Below are positions 1-6,544 of a stretch of DNA of 14,547 bases, in pieces. This stretch comes from Deltaproteobacteria bacterium (lineage in GTDB: Bacteria > Desulfobacterota > Desulfuromonadia > Desulfuromonadales > BM103). A program made the translations under genes and the position numbers. The stretch covers positions 1-14,547 of the forward strand of contig JAFDBW010000031.1 in NCBI GenBank assembly GCA_019313105.1. The letters are read 5' to 3'. Position 1 is the first letter of the stretch; every line of letters begins with the position of its first letter. The notes beneath the pieces were generated by a model that searched no databases, was not told the origin of the DNA, and saw only the letters and a list, made by a program, of their open reading frames with translations.

Positions 1-909
1 ATCGAGAATCCGCTTGACCTCCCGCTCGATGTGCTCTTTCGGGGCATACAGGATGGTCGGGTCGAGGTTGCCCTGCACGGCGATATCCGGTCCGATGATG
101 TCCCTGGCCTTGCCGAGGTTGACATGCCAGTCGAGGCCCATGACATCCGAGCCGGCTTTGGCAACGGTATCCAGCATGGTTCCGGCGCCTTTGACGAAGT
201 GGATAATCGGTACGCTGCGGTCGAGGCCGCCAATCAGCTTCCTGGTGTAGGGCAGGATGTATTTTTCGTAGTCGAGGGGTGAAACAATGCCGCCCCAGGT
301 GTCGAAGACCTGGATCGTCTGGGCGCCGGCGGCAATCTGGGCGTTCAGATACTGGCGATCCATTTCCGTGACCTTGTCCATCAGCTTGGCATACAGTTCT
401 GGCGCGCCGTACATCATGCGCTTGATCTGGGCGAAGTCCTTGCTCCCTTTGCCTTCCACCATATAGCAGGCCAGGGTAAAGGGGGCCCCGCCGAAGCCGA
501 TCAGGGGGACGCGGCCTTCGAACTCGCGACGCAGGATCTTGATCGTCTCGAGGACATAAGGGACGTCTTCTTCCATCACCGGGATACGCAGGGCATCGAT
601 ATCGGCCTCGGTACGCACCGGGTTCTCGAACACCGGACCGGGCACAAAGTCAAGCTTCAGTCCCATTGGCTCCACAGGGGTCAGGATGTCGGAGAAAAGG
701 ATCGCCGCATCGGCATTCAGGTAATCGATCGGCTGGATCGTCACCTCGGCGGCGAGTTCAGGGGTTTTGCACAACTCGAGAAAACTGACTTTCTTGCGTA
801 CCGCCATGTACTGGTGTAGATAACGACCGGCCTGGCGCATCAGCCAGACCGGGGTATAATCGGTTTTTTCACCGCGACAGGCTTTCAGAAACGTATAATC
901 TTGGGACAT
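1..909 (-). CDS. hemE: Uroporphyrinogen decarboxylase, 3' end cut by window edge
   Basis: Cytoplasmic enzyme that removes the four acetate carboxyls of uroporphyrinogen III to give coproporphyrinogen III in heme synthesis. Read from the ATG at 909 the frame stays open for 303 codons to base 1; the family is usually about 340 residues, so roughly 40 C-terminal residues lie outside the window. The N-terminal signature PVWLMRQAGRYL is at residues 20-31, and the second signature (GFGGAPFTLACYMVEG) is intact in the middle of the protein. The frame also ends in typical family sequence (VQGNLDPTILYAP). The start is supported by a strong Shine-Dalgarno GGAGG seven bases upstream (positions 917-921). 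It lies downstream of the AhbD-like radical SAM gene on the same strand, separated by about 220 bases that hold a gene remnant, so co-transcription is likely. Identification is firm. Confidence 0.97.
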   Translation of the reverse strand, partial: MSQDYTFLKACRGEKTDYTPVWLMRQAGRYLHQYMAVRKKVSFLELCKTPELAAEVTIQPIDYLNADAAILFSDILTPVEPMGLKLDFVPGPVFENPVRTEADIDALRIPVMEEDVPYVLETIKILRREFEGRVPLIGFGGAPFTLACYMVEGKGSKDFAQIKRMMYGAPELYAKLMDKVTEMDRQYLNAQIAAGAQTIQVFDTWGGIVSPLDYEKYILPYTRKLIGGLDRSVPIIHFVKGAGTMLDTVAKAGSDVMGLDWHVNLGKARDIIGPDIAVQGNLDPTILYAPKEHIEREVKRILD

Positions 910-982
910 CTTGTTGCCTCCTATATTGAATTCGGGAGCTGGGGGCTAAATAAACCAGGCCCTCGTCCCTGGACCTCAGCGA

Positions 983-1085
983 CTATCTGTTAGCGTTTAC
1001 CGCTGTTTCCCTCTCCACCTGCTTGCGGGTGCGGTTGGTAATCTAGTTGCAGAACAACTCCTGTTCCAAGGAATCGCCCTAAGTA
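983..1085 (-). pseudogene. Decayed partial duplicate of the 3' end of the neighbouring radical SAM gene
   Basis: Positions 1004-1082 align without gaps to positions 1143-1221, the last codons of the radical SAM gene; by hand 63 of 79 bases match. Read in the matching minus-strand frame it gives GD-SLEQELFCN-stop-ITNRTRKQVERE and ends in TAG at 983-985, against GD-YMEEEPFCN-Y-IPNRTRKRMEKE in the intact gene. Two in-frame stops (1043-1045 and 1079-1081) break it. Some similarity continues past the stop codon (about 957-982 against 1108-1130). Similarity ends near 1085, so nothing upstream of the last 30 or so codons survives. It is either a decayed tandem duplication of about 140 bases or the tail of a deleted paralogous gene. 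It has no start and cannot make a protein. Confidence 0.85.
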
Positions 1086-1130
1086 ACTGGCTGCTGATGA
1101 TTGGCTTGACCAGCCCCCAGTCCCCAGCAA

Positions 1131-2228
1131 CTATCTTTCAGCGGCTTCCTTCTCCATCCGCTTGCGGGTGCGATTGGGGATGTAGTTGCAGAACGGCTCT
1201 TCTTCCATGTAATCGCCGTAAACCGCATCGGCACGGGCGCGACAGCCACCGCAGACGTTGATAAACTCGCATTCGCCGCACTTGCCTTTGTACTTCTTGA
1301 AATCGCGCAGATCGTTGAAAGTCTTGTTGTTGAACCAGAGGTCCTTGAAAGGAATCTGCTTGACGTTGCCGACCGACGAGTGGAAGTAGGAGCAGGGCTT
1401 GAGGTTGCCGAAGCAGTCGATCAGGCAGATCGTCTGCGCAGCGATACAGCCCTTGCCGCCACCGGTGGAGAAAGTCAGGCTGCGACGTTTGAAATCGACC
1501 CCTTCGGCCTTGGCCATCTGCGGCACGATACGGTAATAGTGCGGCGCGCAGGTCGGCCGCATCAGGATATCGTCTTCACTCTTTTCCTGTTCATAATGCC
1601 AAGAGAGAATTTCCTCGTAATCGTCCGGCGAGATCAGTTCGTTCATAATCTCTTCGCCACGCCCGGTCGGTACTATCATGAACATGTACCAGGCTGTCGA
1701 ACCGAGGCCCTTGGCCACCTTGAAGGTCGCGGCAATATCGTGCTGATTTCGTTTGGTAAACGACGAGTTGATCAGGAACTTGATGCCGTTTCGTTTGAGT
1801 GTCTCGGCGCCGCGCACGACGCCTTCGAAGGCTCCTGGACAGTCGCGGAAGTTATCGTGAATTTCGGCTGTCGAGCCATCGAGAGAAAGCGATACCATCT
1901 TGATGTCGGCTTCCTTCATCTGCTGGCAGACTTCGTCGGTAATCAGGGTCCCGTTGGTTGCGATACACATGCGCAGGCCCTTACTGGTGCCGTAGCGTGC
2001 AATGTCAAAAATATCCTTGCGCAACAGCGGCTCACCGCCGGACAGGACCATCACCGGGGTACTGACTTCGCAGATGTCGTCAATCAGTTTGAACGCTTCT
2101 TCGGTATTGAAATCGCCGACCGCGGCATCCATATCGGACGAGCAGCGGCAGTGTACGCAATTAAGATTGCAGCGCTGGGTCGACTCCCAGGCAATCCACT
2201 TGGGGATGAATTCTTCCTTTTTCGCCAT
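1131..2228 (-). CDS. ahbD: Radical SAM/SPASM protein, AhbD-like (heme b synthase family)
   Basis: A 365-residue radical SAM enzyme with a C-terminal SPASM domain. The cluster-binding motif CNLNCVHC (C20, C24, C27) and the SAM-binding GGEP (64-67) are intact. The C-terminal part holds C261 and C279, then CGECEFINVCGGC (C317, C320, C326, C329) and C347, which fit auxiliary iron-sulfur clusters. The start (PKWIAWESTQRCNLNC) and end (CGGCRARADAVYGDY, EPFC) resemble AhbD, which in the siroheme-dependent pathway oxidatively decarboxylates two propionates of iron-coproporphyrin III to vinyls, giving heme b. NirJ and AhbC are related alternatives but usually have a different N-terminus. The ATG at 2228 follows AGGAG (2237-2241) by eight bases. 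It lies upstream of hemE on the same strand and has its own promoter. The radical SAM/SPASM call is certain; the exact reaction is inferred from family resemblance and the hemE neighbour. Confidence 0.75.
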   Translation of the reverse strand: MAKKEEFIPKWIAWESTQRCNLNCVHCRCSSDMDAAVGDFNTEEAFKLIDDICEVSTPVMVLSGGEPLLRKDIFDIARYGTSKGLRMCIATNGTLITDEVCQQMKEADIKMVSLSLDGSTAEIHDNFRDCPGAFEGVVRGAETLKRNGIKFLINSSFTKRNQHDIAATFKVAKGLGSTAWYMFMIVPTGRGEEIMNELISPDDYEEILSWHYEQEKSEDDILMRPTCAPHYYRIVPQMAKAEGVDFKRRSLTFSTGGGKGCIAAQTICLIDCFGNLKPCSYFHSSVGNVKQIPFKDLWFNNKTFNDLRDFKKYKGKCGECEFINVCGGCRARADAVYGDYMEEEPFCNYIPNRTRKRMEKEAAER

Positions 2229-2286
2229 CGTGGCAACTCCTAAAGAAAAGAATGAGGTCCGGGGTTATCCCGAACCACATTTTTTG

Positions 2287-2316
2287 ATAGTACAACAGGA
2301 CAAGCTGACCTGACAA
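2287..2316 (-). promoter_or_regulatory. Sigma70-type promoter for the AhbD-like gene
   Basis: On the minus strand TTGTCA (2311-2316) and TACTAT (2287-2292) are 18 bases apart, placing a start of transcription near 2280 and a leader of about 50 bases before the ATG at 2228. It lies downstream of the nmo terminator, so the heme genes need their own promoter. Prediction by eye only. Confidence 0.5.
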
Positions 2317-2358
2317 GGGTTATAGGGATATTTTCATAACCCTGAGCCGGTTGTTATG
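2317..2358. promoter_or_regulatory. Array of alternating GTTAT/ATAAC half-sites upstream of ahbD
   Basis: GTTAT at 2319-2323, ATAAC at 2336-2340 and GTTAT at 2353-2357 alternate in orientation with exactly 12 bases between each. The first pair extends to GGGTTAT/ATAACCC (2317-2323 and 2336-2342) and the second to CATAAC/GTTATG (2335-2340 and 2353-2358). The array abuts the -35 element on its upstream side, a usual activator position. A further GGGTTAT lies in the leader at 2262-2268. The cognate regulator is unknown. Confidence 0.45.
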
Positions 2359-2375
2359 TGGTGGATTAAAGAGGT

Positions 2376-2404
2376 ATAAAAAAGGCAGCCATGCGGCTGC
2401 CTTT
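2376..2404 (-). terminator. Rho-independent terminator of the nmo gene
   Basis: AAAGGCAGCC (2381-2390) and GGCTGCCTTT (2395-2404) form a perfect 10-base-pair stem with a 4-base loop. Read on the minus strand the stem is followed by a T run (TTTTTTATA, down to about 2375). It lies 22 bases past the stop codon of the nitronate monooxygenase-like gene and separates it from the heme genes. Confidence 0.85.
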
Positions 2405-2426
2405 CAGAACTCATGAATGCTCTGCT

Positions 2427-3500
2427 TTATCCGCATACGGCACGTGCCGCCTCATCATGGAAGAACTCGTCGAAAATCCCCTGGACCGTTTCAATGCGCG
2501 TGGCCTTCCAGGCATTGCTGCCGCAGAACACCAGCCCAGTTTCCATATCGCCTCTTTGCGCCCGATCGAGGGCATGGACAATGCAGAAGCGTTCCTGCTC
2601 CGACTTGTAAGTGCACTTGCGCAGGCAACCTGTCGGGCAGGTCGGCGTCATTTCCAGGTCATGTTCGCGTATCGCCGGCACATTGGACACCAGGGCCCGG
2701 CCCGGCAGACCGGCCGGGCTCATGATCAACCCGATGTCTTCCTTGCTGCAGTTCATGTATGCCTGTTTGAAGGCGTCGTCGGCATCACACTCTTCGGTAC
2801 AGACAAAACGGGTTCCCATCTGCACGCCGTCGGCGCCTTGAGCCATGGCATTTTCGAAATCGGCCCGGTCCCAGATGCCGCCCGCAGCAATAACCGGGAC
2901 ATCGAGTTTCCATGTCTCGCGAAGATAAGCCTTGACGCCACGCACCGTCGCATACTGATCATACTCCCCGGTACCGATTTTTTCCAGCTTCTCGCCAAGA
3001 TGCCCCCCGGCCGTGTCGGGGTCTTCGACCACCACGGCGTCTGGTAGACGACCGTAGCTTTTGTGCCATTTGCGGGTGATCAGTTCGGCGGCCTTGACTG
3101 AAGACACGATTGGCACAAGGGCCACATCCGGCCAGTCGGCGGTCAGTTCCGGCAGGTTCATCGGCAGGCCGGCACCACTGACGATCAGCTTGGCGCCTCC
3201 TTCACAGGAAGCCTTGACCAGCTCGGCATAATCGGTAACCGCAACCATGCAGTTGGTCCCGATCACGCCATCCGGAGCAATTTCATAGGCCTTGGCCAGT
3301 TCATCCTTGAGTGCCAGAGGCTCTGCAGCAAAGTAATTGTCACCTTTGAAACGCGGAGTATTGAGGCCGATCCCCGCCGTGGCCACCAGGCCGATGCCGC
3401 CGCAGCGGGCCACGTTGCCGGCCAGTCGATACCCCGAGACACGGACGGCCATGCCTCCCTGGATCAGGGGATAGGGGACTTCATGTTTACCGATGCGCAT
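2427..3500 (-). CDS. Nitronate monooxygenase / 2-nitropropane dioxygenase family flavoprotein
   Basis: A 357-residue FMN-dependent TIM-barrel protein of the nitronate monooxygenase (NMO)/FabK-like family, which oxidises alkyl nitronates or related compounds. Visible motifs are the N-terminal PLIQGGMAVRVSGYRLAGNV, the GGHLG segment (165-169) carrying the likely catalytic histidine H167, and the FMN phosphate-binding stretches AAGGI (205-209) and GADGVQMGTRF (222-232). The C-terminal part carries a cysteine group, C288-x3-C292-x3-C296 with C306 and C326, seen in an anaerobe-type subfamily whose substrate I do not know. The ATG at 3500 is preceded by AGGAGT (3505-3510). The gene is a single unit: it has its own terminator at 2376-2404 and is divergent from the two-component genes. 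The fold is clear; the physiological substrate is not, and an enoyl-ACP reductase role is a less likely alternative. Confidence 0.88.
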   Translation of the reverse strand: MRIGKHEVPYPLIQGGMAVRVSGYRLAGNVARCGGIGLVATAGIGLNTPRFKGDNYFAAEPLALKDELAKAYEIAPDGVIGTNCMVAVTDYAELVKASCEGGAKLIVSGAGLPMNLPELTADWPDVALVPIVSSVKAAELITRKWHKSYGRLPDAVVVEDPDTAGGHLGEKLEKIGTGEYDQYATVRGVKAYLRETWKLDVPVIAAGGIWDRADFENAMAQGADGVQMGTRFVCTEECDADDAFKQAYMNCSKEDIGLIMSPAGLPGRALVSNVPAIREHDLEMTPTCPTGCLRKCTYKSEQERFCIVHALDRAQRGDMETGLVFCGSNAWKATRIETVQGIFDEFFHDEAARAVCG

Positions 3501-3578
3501 TGTGACTCCTGCAGCTTGAGGTACCTGGCACTTGTACTTAAATATCGGGTAATTTTAACAGAGGGTTTCCTGTAGATA

Positions 3579-3633
3579 TGTAATACTTCTGTAAAATCTT
3601 CCTCAAAGGGCAACAACGTCCTGCACGTATAAT
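3579..3633 (+). promoter_or_regulatory. Promoter of the two-component operon with tandem 11-12 base repeat
   Basis: A perfect -10 box TATAAT (3628-3633) stands 17 bases after AAAGGG (3605-3610), which is no recognisable -35 box. Just upstream, TGTAATACTTC (3579-3589) and TGTAAAATCTTC (3590-3601) form a head-to-tail repeat with another TGTA at 3571. Direct repeats of this period next to a missing -35 box are typical of OmpR/PhoB-type activator sites, so autoregulation by the response regulator is plausible but inferred. A small palindrome, AGTAT-CA-ATACT (3661-3672), lies between this promoter and the gene. Confidence 0.4.
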
Positions 3634-3688
3634 CTAATCTTTCTTGCAGGTTACAGACTGAGTATCAATACTGGTTTCTCCTTGTCGC

Positions 3689-4681
3689 GTGATGGTGGTA
3701 GTGGTAAAAATGTCGCTTATGAAGTGGTTGAAGCGCATATTTAACCCGCTCATGGCTTTTATCGGTATCCAGCTGGCATGGGTCTTGGTGGTCATTGTCT
3801 GGCTGAACTGGTTCCTCGGCAGTCATCGCAAGTTGCGGCAACTGGCGGAAAAATACAGCCCTGAGTTGCTGGTAGGCGGCCCGGACTGGCTGATCCTGAC
3901 CGAAGGTCTGCTGCTGCTGATTTCGATCCTGGTGGGGGTTTACGTTATCTTCCTCTACTGGAAGAAACAGTCAGCCCTGGTCCGTGAGCAACGCCATTTT
4001 ATCTCCCAGGTCACCCACGAACTGAAATCTCCACTGGCTTCGCTGCAGCTGCATCTGGAAACCATTCGCCGCCATCAGCCGTCACCGGAAAAACTCGCCG
4101 CGTTTCTCGAAACGATGTTGAGTGACACGACCCGTCTGAACGGCCTGATCGATAACCTTCTCTCTGCCAGCCGGGTGGAGCAGAAGCATTGGCGCCTGGA
4201 TTTGCAGACGATCGACTTTAGCGCATTCGTCGAAAAATATTTCCGCGCCCGGCAGTTCACCTTACCCAAGGCCGGCAAGCTGACCATGGAAATCAAATCG
4301 GGCATCTACGCTGCCGTCGATCGTGAGGCCATGGAGACAGTGTTGCGCAATCTGCTGGAAAACGCTGTCCTCTATTCCGACAAATCCCCACGGATCAGCG
4401 TGAGTCTGGCTACCGAAGGGAACAACTGCTGCCTGGCGATCACCGACCAAGGTCGCGGCATTGATTATTACGAGCAGAAAAAAATCTTCAAGATGTTCTA
4501 CCGCATCCGCCGCAAGGATGAGAATATTCGCGGCACGGGGCTCGGCCTTTTCATCGTACATGCAACGGTTCGCCGTCATCATGGCCAGGTCAAGGTGGAG
4601 AGCATGGGCAAGGATCAGGGCACGACCTTCAAAATCTACCTGCCCTTAGTGCAGCATTCGGAGATTGCCGAGACATCATGA
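3689..4681 (+). CDS. Sensor histidine kinase with minimal periplasmic loop
   Basis: Membrane sensor kinase of up to 330 residues that phosphorylates the response regulator encoded next. Two hydrophobic segments (about 20-43 and 67-90) flank a loop of only some 23 residues. The phosphoacceptor H110 (HELKSPLASL) follows about 20 residues after the second segment, leaving no room for a HAMP domain. The ATP-binding domain has the N box (NLLENA, 221-226), G1 (DQGRGID, 253-259) and G2 (GTGLGL, 282-287). The start is uncertain: GTG 3689, ATG 3692, ATG 3710 and ATG 3719 are all in frame and none has a clear Shine-Dalgarno; those before 3719 only add a valine-rich stretch. The stop overlaps the regulator start (ATGA). 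The stimulus is unknown. Confidence 0.93.
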   Translation: MMVVVVKMSLMKWLKRIFNPLMAFIGIQLAWVLVVIVWLNWFLGSHRKLRQLAEKYSPELLVGGPDWLILTEGLLLLISILVGVYVIFLYWKKQSALVREQRHFISQVTHELKSPLASLQLHLETIRRHQPSPEKLAAFLETMLSDTTRLNGLIDNLLSASRVEQKHWRLDLQTIDFSAFVEKYFRARQFTLPKAGKLTMEIKSGIYAAVDREAMETVLRNLLENAVLYSDKSPRISVSLATEGNNCCLAITDQGRGIDYYEQKKIFKMFYRIRRKDENIRGTGLGLFIVHATVRRHHGQVKVESMGKDQGTTFKIYLPLVQHSEIAETS

Positions 4682-5385
4682 CAGCGCCACATATCCTCGT
4701 CGTTGAAGACGAAGAACATATCGCCCAGGGCCTGGTTTTCAACCTTGAGCAGGAAGGGTACCAAGTTACCCACGCGGAGACCGGGTCCGCCGCCATGCAG
4801 ATTTTCGACAACGAGCGCTTCGACCTGGTCGTTCTCGACCTGATGCTGCCCGATGGCCATGGCATAGACCTCTGTAAAAAGATGCGCGAGACTTCACCAC
4901 AGCTGCCGATCCTTATTCTCACAGCATTGGGCGAAGAACACAGCCGGGTCAAGGGCTTGCAGGCCGGAGCCGATGACTACTTGGGCAAGCCGTTCAACCT
5001 TGAGGAGTTCCTTTTACGGGTCAGCGGCATGCTAAGACGCTCGAACTGGTATCAACCGGACCTCAGCAAAAACGAGAGTTACCAGTTCGGCCGCAACAGC
5101 GTCGACCTGAAGAACCTCCAGGCGGTCACCGCCAATGGAATCATTCGTCTCACCGAACTCGAAGGCCGCATGCTCGAGACCTTCTTCGTCCATGCAGGTG
5201 ACACGCTGACCCGCGCCGAGTTGCTGAAATCGGTGTGGGGCATGGCCGAAGATACCGAGACCCGCACCCTCGACAACTTCGTCGTCAGGCTACGCAAATA
5301 TTTTGAACAGGACCCGAGCAACCCCCGGCATTTCCTGACAGTACGGGGGCGAGGTTATCGATTTGAGCGCAGTCAGAACGAATAA
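4678..5385 (+). CDS. OmpR/PhoB-family response regulator
   Basis: A 235-residue cytoplasmic DNA-binding regulator. The receiver domain (about 5-118) has the acidic pocket E10/D11, phosphoacceptor D54 (VVLDLMLPDG), T82 and K104 (GKPF). The C-terminal winged helix (about 138-232) shows the OmpR-type pattern: LTELEGRMLETFF, GDTLTRAELLKSVWG, then TRTLDNFVVRLRK and TVRGRGYRF. The ATG sits inside the kinase stop (ATGA, 4678-4681), so the two are translationally coupled and very likely form one pair. The kinase comes first, the reverse of the commoner order. No terminator hairpin is evident directly after the gene; an imperfect palindrome follows. Target genes cannot be read from the sequence, although the tandem repeat before the kinase gene suggests autoregulation. 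Confidence 0.95.
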   Translation: MTAPHILVVEDEEHIAQGLVFNLEQEGYQVTHAETGSAAMQIFDNERFDLVVLDLMLPDGHGIDLCKKMRETSPQLPILILTALGEEHSRVKGLQAGADDYLGKPFNLEEFLLRVSGMLRRSNWYQPDLSKNESYQFGRNSVDLKNLQAVTANGIIRLTELEGRMLETFFVHAGDTLTRAELLKSVWGMAEDTETRTLDNFVVRLRKYFEQDPSNPRHFLTVRGRGYRFERSQNE

Positions 5386-5390
5386 GACTT

Positions 5391-5492
5391 GCCACGAAGA
5401 CACCAAGGCTCAAAGTAAAGAGAAGCACTTCAGTAAATTTCTGGATAAAACTTGACGATTTATTATACTTTGTGTCTTCGCGACTTGGTGGC
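5391..5492. repeat. Imperfect long palindrome, interspersed intergenic repeat type
   Basis: The left arm (5391-5416, starting GCCACGAAGACACCAAGG) and the right arm (5467-5492) are both 26 bases; the left arm and the reverse complement of the right arm match at 20 of 26 positions by hand. About 50 bases of AT-rich sequence lie between them. The wording 'ccacgaagacaccaag ... caaag' resembles a repeat scattered between genes in Desulfuromonadales and some other genomes. It fills the gap between the response regulator and the quinone oxidoreductase. It encodes no protein; a role as transcript-stabilising hairpin or mobile non-coding element is open. Confidence 0.6.
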
Positions 5493-5536
5493 CTGCATCG
5501 AATAAATTTAGACAGCGTTTATAAAGGAGATTGAAG

Positions 5537-6526
5537 ATGAAAGCGGTATTGATGAATGAATTCGGCGGCGTGGAGGTACTAAAGGTCGGTGAAGTCGACA
5601 AACCGACGCCCAAAGAAGGTCAAGTATTGGTCAAGGTCATTGCCACCTCGATCAACCGGCCCGACCTGGTCCAGCGCCAAGGCAACTACCCACCCCCTCC
5701 CGGAGACTCGGAGATCCTCGGCCTTGAAGTATCAGGAACGATCGCGGAAGTCGGGCCGAACGTCGATGGTTGGCAGGTCGGTGACCGAGTTATCAGCCTG
5801 GTCGGCGGTGGCGGTTATGCCGAGTACGCCGTGGCCTACGCCAATCACCTGATGCGCATCCCTGAAAGCGTCAGCTTCGAAGAGGCGGCTTGCATCTGCG
5901 AGTCTTACATTACCGCGTTCCTCAACGTCTTCATGATCGGCGACTTCCAGGACGGCCAGACCGCGATCTTCCACGGCGGCGGCGGTGGCGTCAACACTGC
6001 GGCGATTCAGCTCAGCAAGGCACTCACGCCGAACAGCAAGCTGATCGTCACGGCCCATCCAAGCAAGATCGACCGGGTCAGCGAACTTGGTGCCGACATG
6101 GTGATCAACTACGTTGAAACCCCGGACTTCACTGAGGTCGTCAAGACATACACGAACAAGAAAGGTGTCGACCTGATCCTCGACCATGTCGGCGCCAAGT
6201 ACCTCGGCCCGAACATGAAGTCGCTCGCCTACAAGGGCAAGCTGGTCGTCATCGGTGTCATCTCCGGCATCAAGGCCGAACTCAACCTGGCCCTGATGAT
6301 GGTCAAGCGCCAGCAGATCATCGGCTCGGTATTGCGCTCCCGTCCGGTGCCTGAAAAAGCCGAGATCGTCGCCGAATTCACCCGGCTCGCCCTGCCGAAA
6401 TTCGCTGACCGGACCATAGTGCCAATCATCGAAAAGGTGTTTGACATCGACGAAGTGGTCGAGGCCCACCGCATGATGGAAGACGACAAGCATTTTGGCA
6501 AGATCGTCTTGAAAATTTCAGACTGA
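5537..6526 (+). CDS. NAD(P)H:quinone oxidoreductase, PIG3-like MDR family
   Basis: A 329-residue zinc-free medium-chain dehydrogenase/reductase, likely a cytoplasmic NADPH-dependent quinone or enone reductase. The stretch NYPPPPGDSEILGLEVSG (50-67) and the later GSVLRSRP (263-270) are typical of the PIG3 (p53-inducible protein 3) type of quinone reductase. The nucleotide-binding glycine-rich turn reads HGGGGGVNTAAIQ (146-158), where most relatives have GGASGVGTAAIQ, a small deviation that keeps the glycines. No structural-zinc cysteine cluster is present. The ATG at 5537 is chosen over the in-frame TTG at 5531 because AAGGAG (5524-5529) is seven bases upstream of the ATG but only one from the TTG. 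It begins a tight row with the kinase-like gene (18-base gap) and the PilZ gene. The exact substrate is not determined by sequence. Confidence 0.9.
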   Translation: MKAVLMNEFGGVEVLKVGEVDKPTPKEGQVLVKVIATSINRPDLVQRQGNYPPPPGDSEILGLEVSGTIAEVGPNVDGWQVGDRVISLVGGGGYAEYAVAYANHLMRIPESVSFEEAACICESYITAFLNVFMIGDFQDGQTAIFHGGGGGVNTAAIQLSKALTPNSKLIVTAHPSKIDRVSELGADMVINYVETPDFTEVVKTYTNKKGVDLILDHVGAKYLGPNMKSLAYKGKLVVIGVISGIKAELNLALMMVKRQQIIGSVLRSRPVPEKAEIVAEFTRLALPKFADRTIVPIIEKVFDIDEVVEAHRMMEDDKHFGKIVLKISD

Positions 6527-6544
6527 TGTGATTATCGTAGACGC

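Noticed and set aside
1380..2243. Open frame of 287 codons on the plus strand opposite the AhbD-like gene
   Set aside because: It is the antisense shadow of a strongly conserved gene; its translation matches no family I know and it has no ribosome binding site.
5452..5470. TTGACG next to TATTATAC as a promoter for the quinone oxidoreductase
   Set aside because: The two elements are only a few bases apart and cannot serve as -35 and -10 of one promoter; they lie inside the palindromic repeat.
5732..6493. Open frame of 253 codons on the minus strand opposite the quinone oxidoreductase
   Set aside because: It lies wholly inside a well-supported gene and has no ribosome binding site or family features.
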